Part shown: positions 7,463 through 16,459 of the stretch, piece after piece
Numbering within the stretch: the stretch's first letter is position 1
Layout: each line of letters starts with the position of its first letter
Notes under the pieces: model-generated
Databases searched by the model: none
What the model saw: only the letters and a program-made list of their open reading frames with translations
Told to the model about the DNA's origin: nothing
Position numbers and translations under genes: made by a program
Assembly (NCBI RefSeq): GCF_040610475.1
Contig: NZ_JBEXMJ010000021.1
Location: 12,723 to 76,722, forward strand
DNA: 64,000 nt
Direction of reading: 5' to 3'
Origin: Actinopolymorpha sp. NPDC004070
GTDB lineage: Bacteria > Actinomycetota > Actinomycetes > Propionibacteriales > Actinopolymorphaceae

Positions 7463-9412
7463 ATGGCAGAAGCGGTGACCCGGCGGGACGTCCTGCGGGT
7501 GGGTGGTGTCGCCGTGACGGTCGCGGTGACCGGAAGCGCGTGCAGCTTCCTGTCCACCAAGCCCAGTGGCAGCGACGCAGACGCCGGTTCGGCGAAGAAG
7601 ACCAAGGAACCACCCGCGCTGGCCGCGAAGGTCAAGGCCGGGAAGCTGCCGGCTGTCAAGGACAGGTTGCCGGCCAAACCGCTGGTGGTGAAGCCGAACG
7701 AGAAGATGGGACGGTACGGCGGGGCCTGGCACCTGCGGCTCAAGGGTGAGGCCTACGGCGACGCCGCGACGATCTACTCCTTCGCCGGATACGAGAACCT
7801 CGTGCGCTGGGACCCGACGTTCAAGAAGGTCGTCCCGGACATCGCCACCAGCTACCAGGTCAACGCCGACAGCACAGAGTATGTCTTCGTGCTCCGGGAG
7901 GGCATGCGCTGGTCGGACGGCAAGCCGTTCGGTCCCGACGACGTGGTCTTCGCCGTCCAGGACATCCTGATGGACAAGCGCATCACCTCGATCCCGCCGT
8001 TCGGTGACATGAAGGCCGCCAAGGTGGACGACCACACCGTCAAGGTCACCTTCACCAAGCCCAACGGCACGTTCGTCAACTACCTCGCCACCCGGCGGGG
8101 TGCGGCGCTGACCGACTACCCCCGCCACTACCTCGAGAAGTTCCACCCGAAGTACAACCCCCAGCACGCCGCGGAGGCCAAGAAGATCGGCTTCAAGGAC
8201 GGCATCACCTTGCTGCAGGACGTCGGCGGGACGTGGAGCTTCGGCCGCAACCCGGACAAGCCGACGTTGTACGCGTGGGTGCTCACCACCTCTTCCGACC
8301 AGAAGTCCCAGGTGGTGGTGGAACGCAACCCGTACTACTGGAAGGTCGACCCGGAGGGCAGCCAGCTGCCCTACATCGACCGGATCGTCTTCTCGGTGGT
8401 GGGAGACGACGAGGCCGCGCTGCTCAAGACGCTCAACGGCGAGATCGACGTGTCCACGCCGCAGCTGAAGGACAAGCCGGTCGTGGCGAAGTACCGCGAA
8501 CGCGGCGACTTCCGGTTGTTCGACGTCGTGCCCGAGGCGATGAACGTCGCCTGCATCTACCCCAACCTCACCCACGACGACCCGGTCAAGCGGGAGATCT
8601 TCAACAACCGCAACTTCCGGGTCGGGCTGTCGCACGCGATCAACCGGCAGGAGATCATCACGGCGGTGTTCCAGCGGCAGGGCGAACCCTGGCAGGTGGC
8701 ACCGCGCAAGGAGTCGACCTACCTCGACAAGGAGATGGCCAAGCAGTACACCGAGTACGACGTGGCGACGGCCAACGAGATCCTGGACAAGGAATACCCG
8801 AAGAAGGACGCCAGGGGAGTACGCCTGGGGCCGGACGGCAAGCCCATCTCGTTCCTCGTCGACGTGGCCACGATCGTCCCCACGTGGGCGGACGTGCTGT
8901 CGCTGGTGGTCGGCTTCTGGCAGAAGGTCGGCATCGACGCCCACGTCAACTCCGGCAGCCCGGAGATCGTGGTCGAGCGCGGCTCGGCCAACAAGCACGA
9001 CTTCTCGGTGTGGGCGGGCGAGGGCGGGCTGGACGGCGTGGTCCTGCTGAACCCCTACAACTACCTGCCGTTGCTCAACCCGTACTCGTTCTTCGGCGTG
9101 AAGTGGGCGGAGTGGTACAACACGAAGGGCAAGACCGGCGAACGCCCGCCGGCCGACGTCCGGCAGCAGATGGCGTTGTACGACAAGGTGAACGCGACCT
9201 CGGACATGGACCAGCAGGCCCGGCTGATGAAGGAGATCCTGGCGATCGCCAAGCAGCGCTTCCACGCCATCGGGATCGCGGCGCTCCCCAACGGCTACGG
9301 CACGGTGGCGAACAAGATCGGCAACTGGCCGAAGTTCACCACCGAGGGCGCCTGGGTCTACATGTCACCCGCACCGACGAATCCCTGCCAGTACTACATC
9401 AAGCCGAGCTGA
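7463..9412 (+). CDS. ABC transporter substrate-binding lipoprotein, SBP family 5
   Basis: 649 residues. The N-terminus has TRRDVLRVGG, a twin-arginine motif, then a hydrophobic stretch and lipobox GSAC with Cys27, so it is a lipid-anchored extracellular binding protein. The body is the large cluster C (DppA/OppA/CebE-like) fold that binds peptides, oligosaccharides or opines; GRYGGAWHLRL, LREGMRWSDGKPFGPDDVVF and the later helices are characteristic. AGGAGG lies six bases before the ATG. Permease and ATPase genes do not follow, so the transporter must be encoded elsewhere or this binding protein is orphaned. Confidence 0.9.
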   Translation: MAEAVTRRDVLRVGGVAVTVAVTGSACSFLSTKPSGSDADAGSAKKTKEPPALAAKVKAGKLPAVKDRLPAKPLVVKPNEKMGRYGGAWHLRLKGEAYGDAATIYSFAGYENLVRWDPTFKKVVPDIATSYQVNADSTEYVFVLREGMRWSDGKPFGPDDVVFAVQDILMDKRITSIPPFGDMKAAKVDDHTVKVTFTKPNGTFVNYLATRRGAALTDYPRHYLEKFHPKYNPQHAAEAKKIGFKDGITLLQDVGGTWSFGRNPDKPTLYAWVLTTSSDQKSQVVVERNPYYWKVDPEGSQLPYIDRIVFSVVGDDEAALLKTLNGEIDVSTPQLKDKPVVAKYRERGDFRLFDVVPEAMNVACIYPNLTHDDPVKREIFNNRNFRVGLSHAINRQEIITAVFQRQGEPWQVAPRKESTYLDKEMAKQYTEYDVATANEILDKEYPKKDARGVRLGPDGKPISFLVDVATIVPTWADVLSLVVGFWQKVGIDAHVNSGSPEIVVERGSANKHDFSVWAGEGGLDGVVLLNPYNYLPLLNPYSFFGVKWAEWYNTKGKTGERPPADVRQQMALYDKVNATSDMDQQARLMKEILAIAKQRFHAIGIAALPNGYGTVANKIGNWPKFTTEGAWVYMSPAPTNPCQYYIKPS

Positions 9413-9494
9413 CCACTCGGTAGGCCGAGATTCCAGGGCGCGTCGAACCTGACCGCCCGTTTGCCGGGAGCGTGTCCGCGGGCACATTCCCGGC

Positions 9495-11432
9495 ATGGTC
9501 ACGCGTAGGCGTCTGCTGGCCAACGGTGCGGCCGCAGGTGCGTCGGTCTTCCTTCCCAGGTTGACGAACAGGGCGGCCGAACGGGGTGGTCAGCCGTGTC
9601 CCGCGCCGCCGCTGGATCCACTGTCGATACCGAAGTACACGACGTCGTTGGTGATTCCGCCCGCGATGCCCACCGTCACACCGCGGCGGCCGGACGGCGT
9701 GGACCACTACCTGATCGGTGTCCGGCAGTTCCGCCAGCATGTCCTGCCGCCGTGCCTGCCGTCCACCACGGTGTGGGGCTACGGCTCGGTCCGGGACCCG
9801 CGGACGTTCAACTACCCGTCGTACACCATCAACGCCCGGGTCGACCGGCCGGTGCAGGTCACCTGGGTCAACCAGCTCGTCGGCCGCGGCGGCAGGTATC
9901 TGCCCCACCTGCTGGCGGTCGACCCGACGTTGCACTGGGCGAATCCTCCCGGCGGCGTGGCCGGTCGCGACTCCATGCCCGAGTTCGAGTCCACGCCGGG
10001 CCCCTACGAGGGGCCGGTAGCGATCGTGACGCACCTGCACGGCGGGCACACCCGGCCGGACAGCGACGGCTATCCGGAGGCGTGGTACCTGCCGGTCGCG
10101 CGTGACATCCCGGCCGGTTTCGCCGGAGTGGGTACGTTCTACCGGCAGTACCGCGACAGCTTCGAGGAACGGTACGGCGTCAGGTGGCGTCCCGGCACCG
10201 CGACGTTCCGGTACGCCAACGACCAGCGGGCGGCCGCGTTGTGGTTCCACGACCACGCCCTAGGCATGACCCGGGTGAACGTCTACGCCGGCCCGGCGGG
10301 CTTCTACCTGTTGCGTGGCGGCGAGTCCGACCTGCCGCCGGGTGTGCTGCCGGGCCCGTCGCCCGCGCTCGGAGACCGGCCGGGCACGGCGTACCACGAG
10401 ATCCCGATCGTGGTGCAGGACCGCTCGTTCGCCGCCGACGGCGCGCTGGCCTACCCCACGAGCCGGTTCGACTTCGACGGCTACCCCGGGCCGTACATCC
10501 CGGTGACGAACATCCCGCCGATCTGGAACCCGGAGGTGTTCGGTGACACGATCGTCGCGAACGGCCGCACCTGGCCGGTGCTCGAGGTGGAGCGCCGCAG
10601 GTATCGCCTGCGGCTGCTGAACGCGTGCGGGTCGCGAACTCTGATCCTGCGGATCGGGTGCCGCCGCGCCAGCGGTTCGGACGACGTGGCACTGCCGCTG
10701 TGGCTGATCGGCACCGACGGTGGCTTCCTGCCCCGGCCGGTGGTCTACGAGCACCTCCTCATGGCCCCTGCTCAGCGCCGGGACGTCATCGTCGACTTCT
10801 GCGACGTACCGGAGGGTACTGTTCTGTACCTGCGCAACGACGGACCCGATGAGCCGTACCGGGGCGGCCCGCCCGGATCGGACTTCGAACCGGCGGACCC
10901 GGAGACCACCGGCCAGGTGATGAAGTTCGTCGTCCGGGCGCGGGTGGGCAGGGACACCAGCGTGCCGCCCGAGGACCTCGTGCTGCCGCCGTGCCCACCG
11001 CTCGGGCCGGCGGTGAAGGTGCGCCCGCTCGCGCTCCTCGAACAGGAGTCCGAGCTGCCCGACGACGGGCCGGTCACCGCTCTGCTCGGAACCACCGGCC
11101 CGGACGGCACGCCGATCCCGCAGCGATGGTCGGCTCCGGTGACCGAGACGCCGAAGCTCGGGACGACCGAGATCTGGGAGTTCCGCAACGACACCGAAGA
11201 CGCCCACCCCATCCACCTTCACCAGGTGCAGTTCCAGGTCGTCGGGCGCGGACCGGACGGCACCGTCCCGCCGTCTCGGGCCGAGAGCGGCTACATGGAC
11301 ACGGTGATCGCGCTTCCCGGGGACCTCACCCGGATCAGGGCACACTTCGACCTGCCGGGCAGGTACGTCTGGCACTGCCACATCGTCGAGCACGAGGACA
11401 ACGAGATGATGCGGCCGTTCGTCGTACGCTGA
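9495..11432 (+). CDS. Multicopper oxidase, CotA/bilirubin-oxidase-like
   Basis: 645 residues. N-terminal TRRRLLANGAAAG is a twin-arginine signal, so the enzyme is exported folded with copper. Three cupredoxin domains are implied by the four copper motifs: HLHGGHT (about 180), WFHDHALG (about 255), HPIHLHQ (about 573) and HCHIVEHEDNEMM near the C-terminus, which supplies the type 1 Cys, His and axial Met. Such enzymes oxidise phenols, bilirubin or metals while reducing O2 to water. No clear ribosome site is seen before the ATG. Cotranscription with the binding protein 82 bases upstream is possible. Confidence 0.93.
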   Translation: MVTRRRLLANGAAAGASVFLPRLTNRAAERGGQPCPAPPLDPLSIPKYTTSLVIPPAMPTVTPRRPDGVDHYLIGVRQFRQHVLPPCLPSTTVWGYGSVRDPRTFNYPSYTINARVDRPVQVTWVNQLVGRGGRYLPHLLAVDPTLHWANPPGGVAGRDSMPEFESTPGPYEGPVAIVTHLHGGHTRPDSDGYPEAWYLPVARDIPAGFAGVGTFYRQYRDSFEERYGVRWRPGTATFRYANDQRAAALWFHDHALGMTRVNVYAGPAGFYLLRGGESDLPPGVLPGPSPALGDRPGTAYHEIPIVVQDRSFAADGALAYPTSRFDFDGYPGPYIPVTNIPPIWNPEVFGDTIVANGRTWPVLEVERRRYRLRLLNACGSRTLILRIGCRRASGSDDVALPLWLIGTDGGFLPRPVVYEHLLMAPAQRRDVIVDFCDVPEGTVLYLRNDGPDEPYRGGPPGSDFEPADPETTGQVMKFVVRARVGRDTSVPPEDLVLPPCPPLGPAVKVRPLALLEQESELPDDGPVTALLGTTGPDGTPIPQRWSAPVTETPKLGTTEIWEFRNDTEDAHPIHLHQVQFQVVGRGPDGTVPPSRAESGYMDTVIALPGDLTRIRAHFDLPGRYVWHCHIVEHEDNEMMRPFVVR

Positions 11433-11445
11433 CCGGCCGCGGGTG

Positions 11446-12147
11446 TCACACCTCCCGGCCGGCGGCGAGCAGCAGCTGGTGCGCCCGGCGCGCGGCCCGC
11501 GCGGCCCGGTGGGAGGACGGCTCGTCGACGGGAACCTCCTCCATCCCGACGGCGAGCGCCCGGACCGCCTCGGTGAGTGCCTGCAGGTGGCCTTCGAGGT
11601 CTGCCAACCTGTCGTTGACAGCGGCGTCGGCACGGTTGCGCTGGCTGGGAACGCGTTCGCCCCCCTGCTCGCCCCGGTCGGGTGCCTGTCCGTGTGCCCG
11701 TCCGTCACCACCGGGCGCGCGGTCGGGGTCGGGTTCGAACAACGCCCGCAGGCGGACCGGCAGGTTGGCGAAGGTCGTGTCCAGCTGGCCGGGGGAGAAC
11801 TGCTCGCGCATCGCCACGGTGACCGCGGCGGCCACCTGGTGCACGTCGGCGAGCGGGATCATCCCCTCGTGCGCGAAGCGTTCGGCGGTCTCCTCCGCGT
11901 CCGCCCTGGTCGGCACCCTGCTGGGCGACCACCCGTCGTAGAAGACGCCACGCAGCAGTTCCGGCAGCTGGGCGGCCAGGTGAGCGGCACTTTCCACCGT
12001 GAGCCGGTCCCGCAGACAGTGCAGCCACGTTCGCACCGCGCGGAAGGTGAACTCCGGGTCGTCACTGCCCAGCTCCTGCGCCACCGTGTGCAGCCAGGCA
12101 TGGGTGGTGTTCTCCGCACGGGCCAGGGCGTGTGGGCGGATCGTCAT
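11446..12147 (-). CDS. DUF2267 domain protein
   Basis: 233 residues, cytoplasmic. The first about 130 residues match DUF2267 (AVRTWLHCLRDRLTVESAAH, AQLPELLRGVFYDGW), a helical domain common in actinobacteria and often in stress or hypoxia regulons. A charged, disordered linker leads to a C-terminal coiled-coil-like helix (RLADLEGHLQALTEAVRAL). It ends 13 bases from the convergent multicopper oxidase. Biochemical role is unknown for the family. Confidence 0.85.
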   Translation of the reverse strand: MTIRPHALARAENTTHAWLHTVAQELGSDDPEFTFRAVRTWLHCLRDRLTVESAAHLAAQLPELLRGVFYDGWSPSRVPTRADAEETAERFAHEGMIPLADVHQVAAAVTVAMREQFSPGQLDTTFANLPVRLRALFEPDPDRAPGGDGRAHGQAPDRGEQGGERVPSQRNRADAAVNDRLADLEGHLQALTEAVRALAVGMEEVPVDEPSSHRAARAARRAHQLLLAAGREV

Positions 12148-12521
12148 CGTCGCCTCCGGGGAAACGTGCCGGCAGTGGAAGGTGGTATCCCTCCACGCTC
12201 GACGACCGTGCCCCGGCGAGCCAGGGGCGAACGGCCCGGCCGGACGGCCCGGTCGGCGGGATGTCCGGCGTACGGGCCAGTGGGGACCTTCTGCCCTACG
12301 TGGCCACCGGGCACGTGCGAGAGGTTGGCATCAAGGCCTGTGGAGCAAGCGAGGGAGCCCGAGAGGGCTGAGAGGCCCGGACGGTCGAGAGATCGTCTGG
12401 ACGACCCCCAGCTACCTGATCCGGACAATGCCGGCGAAGGGAAATTGTTCTACAGGTCTCCAACTGTGCCCGTGGACGGTGGACGCCGCGGGTTACGCCG
12501 GGCGGTGTCCAGAGGTTTGCG
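12148..12521. other. 374-bp intergenic region upstream of the DUF2267 gene
   Basis: No convincing gene. It contains GGGGACCTTCTGCCC at 12282-12296, a loose match to the DosR/hypoxia-type box known from actinobacteria, about 135 bases upstream of the DUF2267 start; half the site fits and half does not. The part next to 12521 is the downstream flank of the DUF4118 gene and shows no clear terminator. Confidence 0.3.
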
Positions 12522-13298
12522 TCACGATTGGGCGCTGGGCTTGGACAGCGCCGCACCGAGCTGGCTGGCGAGGGTGGCCGCCACCTGGCGCTGTTCCAGC
12601 GTCGGATGCACCACCTCGGTGGCCGCGACGAGCAGGAACCGACCGTGCACGACCCCGCCGCTGCGGACGACGAGCGCGGTCTCGGCGTCGGTGGGCAGGC
12701 CGTACCTGTCCACGTCCACCGGGCGGCCGTGCCGGGTCACGTGACCGTCGCTGTCCATCGTCGCCAGGCCGTCGCCGCCGTTCGCGCCGTTGGCACCGGT
12801 TCGGTCGAAGCGGCAGTCGTCGATCCGCAGGACCTCGGTGATCTGGTCGGCGACGTGCGAGGTGAGCGTGTCCGGCGACTCCCGTCCGGCGGCGACCGCC
12901 GCGGACGTACGGACCACACCGGACAGGTACCCCTCCTGCCGGCTGGCGCGCGCCTGCTGGCGGCGTCCCCAGTGGGCGATCTCGGAGACCGCGACGCCGA
13001 CGATGACCAGGAGCACGGCGGTCTCCACGTCCTCCCGGTTGGCGATCGTGAGCTGGTGGTACGGCCGGGTGAGGAAGAAGTCGAACCACACGGCGCTGGA
13101 GACCGCGGCGACGACCCCGGCCCAGCGGACGCCGGTGGAGGCCGCGGCCACGATCAGCAGCACCAGGGCCAGGGCGACGTCGGTGTTGGCCACGCTCTCC
13201 CGGAACGGCGCCAGCGCCGCGCAGGCGACCAGCGGAAGCACGGCGGCCACGACGCCGACCCAGGTGCGGTGTGCCTGCAGGAACGACTCCGCGCGCAT
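12522..13298 (-). CDS. DUF4118 (KdpD-like) membrane protein without kinase domain
   Basis: 258 residues. Residues 10-115 form the four-helix DUF4118 membrane unit found in KdpD-type sensor kinases, including the WFDFFLTRPYHQLTI loop. A linker and a GAF-like cytoplasmic domain (about 140-250) follow, ending in QRQVAATLASQLGAAL. There is no histidine-kinase core, so it is a stand-alone sensor or regulatory stub. The ATG at 13298 has GGAG close by. The frame is open further upstream but the extra segment is low-complexity Arg/Ser/Pro. Confidence 0.8.
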   Translation of the reverse strand: MRAESFLQAHRTWVGVVAAVLPLVACAALAPFRESVANTDVALALVLLIVAAASTGVRWAGVVAAVSSAVWFDFFLTRPYHQLTIANREDVETAVLLVIVGVAVSEIAHWGRRQQARASRQEGYLSGVVRTSAAVAAGRESPDTLTSHVADQITEVLRIDDCRFDRTGANGANGGDGLATMDSDGHVTRHGRPVDVDRYGLPTDAETALVVRSGGVVHGRFLLVAATEVVHPTLEQRQVAATLASQLGAALSKPSAQS

Positions 13299-13461
13299 GG
13301 CTCCATCAAAGCGCCCACGCAACCTCCGCGTCGGCGCGTCGGCGACACCGGTGGGACGCGGGTAATCTGCCCCGTGTCGGGCGCCCGGACCGGGTTTCGA
13401 GGGGTTTCGCCGGTTTCGCTCTCGCCCGGCAGTGGGTTGCGCTGACGAAAGGGAGCAGGCG

Positions 13462-14565
13462 ATGACCGGTGCGGCGACGTTCGGGGTCGTCGGCGGCGCC
13501 GGCTTCCGGGCGCAGTACTTCCTGCGCATCGCGCAGGCACTGCCCGAGCGGTTCCGGGTGGCCGGGCTGGTCGTGCGCGACCCCGACCGCGGCCGGGAGA
13601 TGGAGCGCCGCTGGGACGTCCCGACGTTTCGTACCCTCGACGAGTTCCTGGCCCACACGCGGCCGGAGCTCCCCGACTTCATGGTGGTGTCGGTGCCCGC
13701 GGCCGCCGGTGCCGACTACATCCGCGACCTCGCCGGCCGCGGCGTACCCGTCCTGGCCGAGACCCCGCCCGCTCCCGACCTCGACGGGCTGCGCCGGTTG
13801 TACGCCGACCTCGCCGGCTCCGGCGCCCGGGTCCAGGTGGCCGAGCAGTACCACCTGCACCCGGTCAACCAGGCGCGGTCGGCGTTGATCGAGGAGGGGC
13901 GGCTGGGCCCGGTCACCCAGGCCACGGTGTCGTTCTCGCACCTGTACCACGCCGTCAGCCTGCTGCGGCTCTTCCTCCGCGCGGGGTACGACGACGCGGT
14001 GATCCGCGGCATGCGGTTCGAGTCGCCGTGGGTGGCCGGGCCGACCCGCGAGGGACCGCCGCGCGAGGACGTCCTGGTCACCTCCGAACGCGACCTCGCC
14101 TGGCTGGACTTCGGGGACCGGCTCGGCTGCTACGACTTCACCGCCAACCAGCACCGATCCTGGATCAGGTCCAATCACGTGTCGGTGCGGGGCCACCGCG
14201 GTGAGATCTTCGACCGGCGGGTCCGCGTCCAGGAGCCGTCCGGAACGCCGCTGGACTTCGAGCTAACCCGGGTCAACCGTGGGGAGTGGGAGAACGCCGA
14301 GGGCTACTTCCTGCAGGGCATCATGGCCGGCGACCGTTGGGTCTACCAGAACCCGTTCGCGCCGGCCAGGCTGTACGACGACGAGATCGCCATCGCGACC
14401 TGCCTGGCGAGGATGGCCGAGCACGCGGCCGGCGGCCCGGGCTTCTACGGGCTCGCCGAGGCCTGCCAGGACCACTACCTCGGCATGATGATCGCCCAAG
14501 CCGTACGCACCGGCGAGACCGTACGCACCGAGCGGCAGCCCTGGGCGCCCGCACCCGGGGGATAG
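13462..14565 (+). CDS. Gfo/Idh/MocA family oxidoreductase
   Basis: 367 residues, an NAD(P)-dependent sugar or polyol dehydrogenase. The Rossmann motif is ATFGVVGGAGFRAQ near the N-terminus. The family EKP motif is replaced by AETPP at about residue 98, which removes the usual lysine, so activity may differ or be lost. The C-terminal half has the open beta-sheet substrate domain. GGGAG precedes the ATG at 13462. Alone between the DUF4118 gene and ku. Confidence 0.85.
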   Translation: MTGAATFGVVGGAGFRAQYFLRIAQALPERFRVAGLVVRDPDRGREMERRWDVPTFRTLDEFLAHTRPELPDFMVVSVPAAAGADYIRDLAGRGVPVLAETPPAPDLDGLRRLYADLAGSGARVQVAEQYHLHPVNQARSALIEEGRLGPVTQATVSFSHLYHAVSLLRLFLRAGYDDAVIRGMRFESPWVAGPTREGPPREDVLVTSERDLAWLDFGDRLGCYDFTANQHRSWIRSNHVSVRGHRGEIFDRRVRVQEPSGTPLDFELTRVNRGEWENAEGYFLQGIMAGDRWVYQNPFAPARLYDDEIAIATCLARMAEHAAGGPGFYGLAEACQDHYLGMMIAQAVRTGETVRTERQPWAPAPGG

Positions 14566-14592
14566 CGCCCGCACCCAGGGGTACACGACCAT

Positions 14593-14670
14593 CGACCCGA
14601 CATCCCGCCCCGACATCCCGACCCGACATCCCGACCCGACATCCCACCCCGACATCCCACCCCGACATCC
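14593..14670. repeat. Six-copy 13-bp tandem repeat upstream of ku
   Basis: Six head-to-tail 13-mers of the form CRMCCCGACATCC fill 14593-14670: units 1, 3 and 4 are CGACCCGACATCC, unit 2 has CGCCCC, units 5 and 6 have CACCCC. The top strand is strongly pyrimidine-biased outside the GACA core. The array ends 36 bases before the ku ATG, in the promoter or 5' leader. Confidence 0.9.
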
Positions 14671-14706
14671 GACCTCGAACTCCACGCAGCACGTGAGGTG
14701 AACGAC

Positions 14707-15828
14707 ATGGCACGTCCGATTTGGAACGGATCGCTGAGCTTCGGGCTGGTAAACGTCCCGGTGAGGCTGCTGAGCGCGACCGAACAGAAGGACGTGTCCT
14801 TCCACCAGCGAGAGGCCGGCTCGAACGCCCGGGTGCGCTACAAGCGCGTGGCGGAGGGCACCGACCGCGAGGTCGAGTACAAGGACGTGGTGAAGGGGTA
14901 CGAGCTGCCCGGGGACAAGTTCGTCACGCTGACCCAGGAGGAGGTCGACTCGGCCAGCCTGGGCAGGTCCCGGTCGCTGGAGATCTCCGACTTCGTCGAC
15001 CTCGCCGAGATCGACCCCGTCTACTACGAGAAGAGCTACTACCTCGCGCCACGGGAGGAGAGCGCGCACGAGGCGTACGCCCTGCTGCGCGACGCGATGG
15101 AGCAGTCCGGCCTGGCCGGGGTGGGCTCGTTCGTGATGCGCGGCAAGGAGTACCTCGCGGTGATCCGGCCCTGGAAGCAGGTGCTGGTGCTGGAGACGTT
15201 GCTGTTCGCCGACGAGGTGCGCGACCCGCAGGAGGTGGTCGGCACCCTGCCCTCGAGCAGCCGCGGCAACTCGCGCGAGGTCAAGGCCGCCGTCAACCTG
15301 ATCGAGCAGCTCACCACGCCGTGGAAGCCGGAGCAGTACCACGACTCCTACCGCGAACGCCTGCTGTCCATCGTGAAGGACAAGGCCAAGGGCAAGGAGA
15401 TCGAGGTCGAGGAGTACGAGCCGGAGGAGAGTAACGTCGTCGACCTGATGGACGCGTTGCGCCGCAGCGTCGAGGAGGCCAGGAGCGGCCGGTCCGGGCG
15501 CGCGGGCTCCGGAGGCTCGGGCGGGGCTGCGAAGAAGGCCGCGAAGTCTGGTGCCGCGAAGTCGTCGACGGCGAAGAAGGCCGCGAAGTCGGCCGGTGCG
15601 AAGAAGACCGCCAAGTCGGCCGGTGCCAGGAAGGCCGCGAAGTCCGGTGCCGGCGGCTCGGGTACGCGGAAGGCGGCGGGCAACGGCTCGGGTGGGCGCT
15701 CCAGGTCGGCCGACGTCGCCGAGCTCAGCAAGCAGGACCTGTACGACCGGGCCACCAAGCTCGGCATCGAGGGCCGGTCGAAGATGACCAGGGCCCAACT
15801 GCAGAAGGCGGTTCAGAAGGCCTCCTGA
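14707..15828 (+). CDS. ku: Bacterial Ku, DNA end-binding protein of non-homologous end joining
   Basis: 373 residues. Ku homodimers thread onto DNA ends and recruit LigD. The core beta-barrel ring spans residues 1-255 and begins with the typical MARPIWNGSLSFGLVNVPV. After it come a Lys/Ala-rich tail (about 275-330) with repeated AKKAAKS-like units, known in actinobacterial Ku to help bind DNA, and a C-terminal SAP/Rho-N-like helix pair (LSKQDLYDRATKLGIEGRSK). The ATG at 14707 is chosen over the in-frame GTG at 14698 because GAGGTGA is spaced for it. No ligD is in the window. Confidence 0.96.
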   Translation: MARPIWNGSLSFGLVNVPVRLLSATEQKDVSFHQREAGSNARVRYKRVAEGTDREVEYKDVVKGYELPGDKFVTLTQEEVDSASLGRSRSLEISDFVDLAEIDPVYYEKSYYLAPREESAHEAYALLRDAMEQSGLAGVGSFVMRGKEYLAVIRPWKQVLVLETLLFADEVRDPQEVVGTLPSSSRGNSREVKAAVNLIEQLTTPWKPEQYHDSYRERLLSIVKDKAKGKEIEVEEYEPEESNVVDLMDALRRSVEEARSGRSGRAGSGGSGGAAKKAAKSGAAKSSTAKKAAKSAGAKKTAKSAGARKAAKSGAGGSGTRKAAGNGSGGRSRSADVAELSKQDLYDRATKLGIEGRSKMTRAQLQKAVQKAS

Positions 15829-15850
15829 GAGCCGGACACCTGCGCACCTG

Positions 15851-15882
15851 CGCCCCGCCCGTGGTCGGCCACGGGCGGGGCG
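15851..15882. terminator. Strong bidirectional hairpin between ku and the flavin reductase gene
   Basis: CGCCCCGCCCGTGG (15851-15864) pairs perfectly with CCACGGGCGGGGCG (15869-15882) around a TCGG loop: a 14-bp GC-rich stem. No U-tract follows on either side, as is common for actinobacterial terminators. It sits between two convergent genes, so it probably ends transcription from both. Confidence 0.85.
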
Positions 15883-15903
15883 TTCGGGTGCTCCGAAGGT
15901 GTC

Positions 15904-16437
15904 TCAGCCTGGAGCGGACGTCGTTGTCGTCGGCCCCACCGTGGCGTACGTCCCGGCGTGGTAGACCAGCGGCGCGTGCTGCCTGGTGGCCGCCGCGGTG
16001 ACCTCGGCGACCACGAGGTGGTGGTCCCCGACCGGGTAGCGGTAGTCGATCCGCCCGCGCAGGTGGCCCGCGGCCTCGTCCAGCACCGGCTCGCCGGTGT
16101 GCAGCCGCGACCACCTTGTGGGACTGGCGAAACGGTCGATCCCGCTGGTCGCGAACCTCGCCGCGAGCCTGTGGTCGTGCGCCCCGACGAAGTTGACCAC
16201 CACACTTTCCGCCGCGGCGATGGTGGGCCAGCTCGACGCGTTGGTGGACAGGGCGAACGACACCAGCGGCGGGTCGAGGGAGATCGACGCCAGCGACGTC
16301 GCGGTGAAGCCCACCGGGCCGAAGCCGGCGTCCGCGGTGACGATGACGACGCCCGCGGCGTACCGGCGGAAGACCGCGCGGTAGAGGTCGGGGGTGATGC
16401 CGGTGGGTGCTTCCAGAGCTTCCAGGTACGTGGTCAT
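15904..16437 (-). CDS. Flavin reductase (DIM6/NTAB, FMN-binding split barrel)
   Basis: 177 residues. Supplies reduced FMN to two-component monooxygenases. The family features are VIVTADAGFGPVGFTATSLASISLDPPL, seen in part at residues 37-60, then FALSTNASSWPTI and the HDHRLAARFA segment. The ATG at 16437 is preceded by GGAGG seven bases away; the in-frame GTG at 16455 lacks this. It follows the LLM monooxygenase by 22 bases and is the obvious reductase partner. Last gene of the sulfur operon. Confidence 0.88.
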   Translation of the reverse strand: MTTYLEALEAPTGITPDLYRAVFRRYAAGVVIVTADAGFGPVGFTATSLASISLDPPLVSFALSTNASSWPTIAAAESVVVNFVGAHDHRLAARFATSGIDRFASPTRWSRLHTGEPVLDEAAGHLRGRIDYRYPVGDHHLVVAEVTAAATRQHAPLVYHAGTYATVGPTTTTSAPG

Positions 16438-16459
16438 CAGATCCTCCGTGGACACCGGC

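Noticed and set aside
9416..9430. Short stem CTCGG-TAGG-CCGAG after the binding protein
   Set aside because: Five base pairs only, with no supporting U-run.
12282..12296. DosR-type hypoxia box before the DUF2267 gene
   Set aside because: Only the GGGACC half fits; reported as a weak note rather than a feature of its own.
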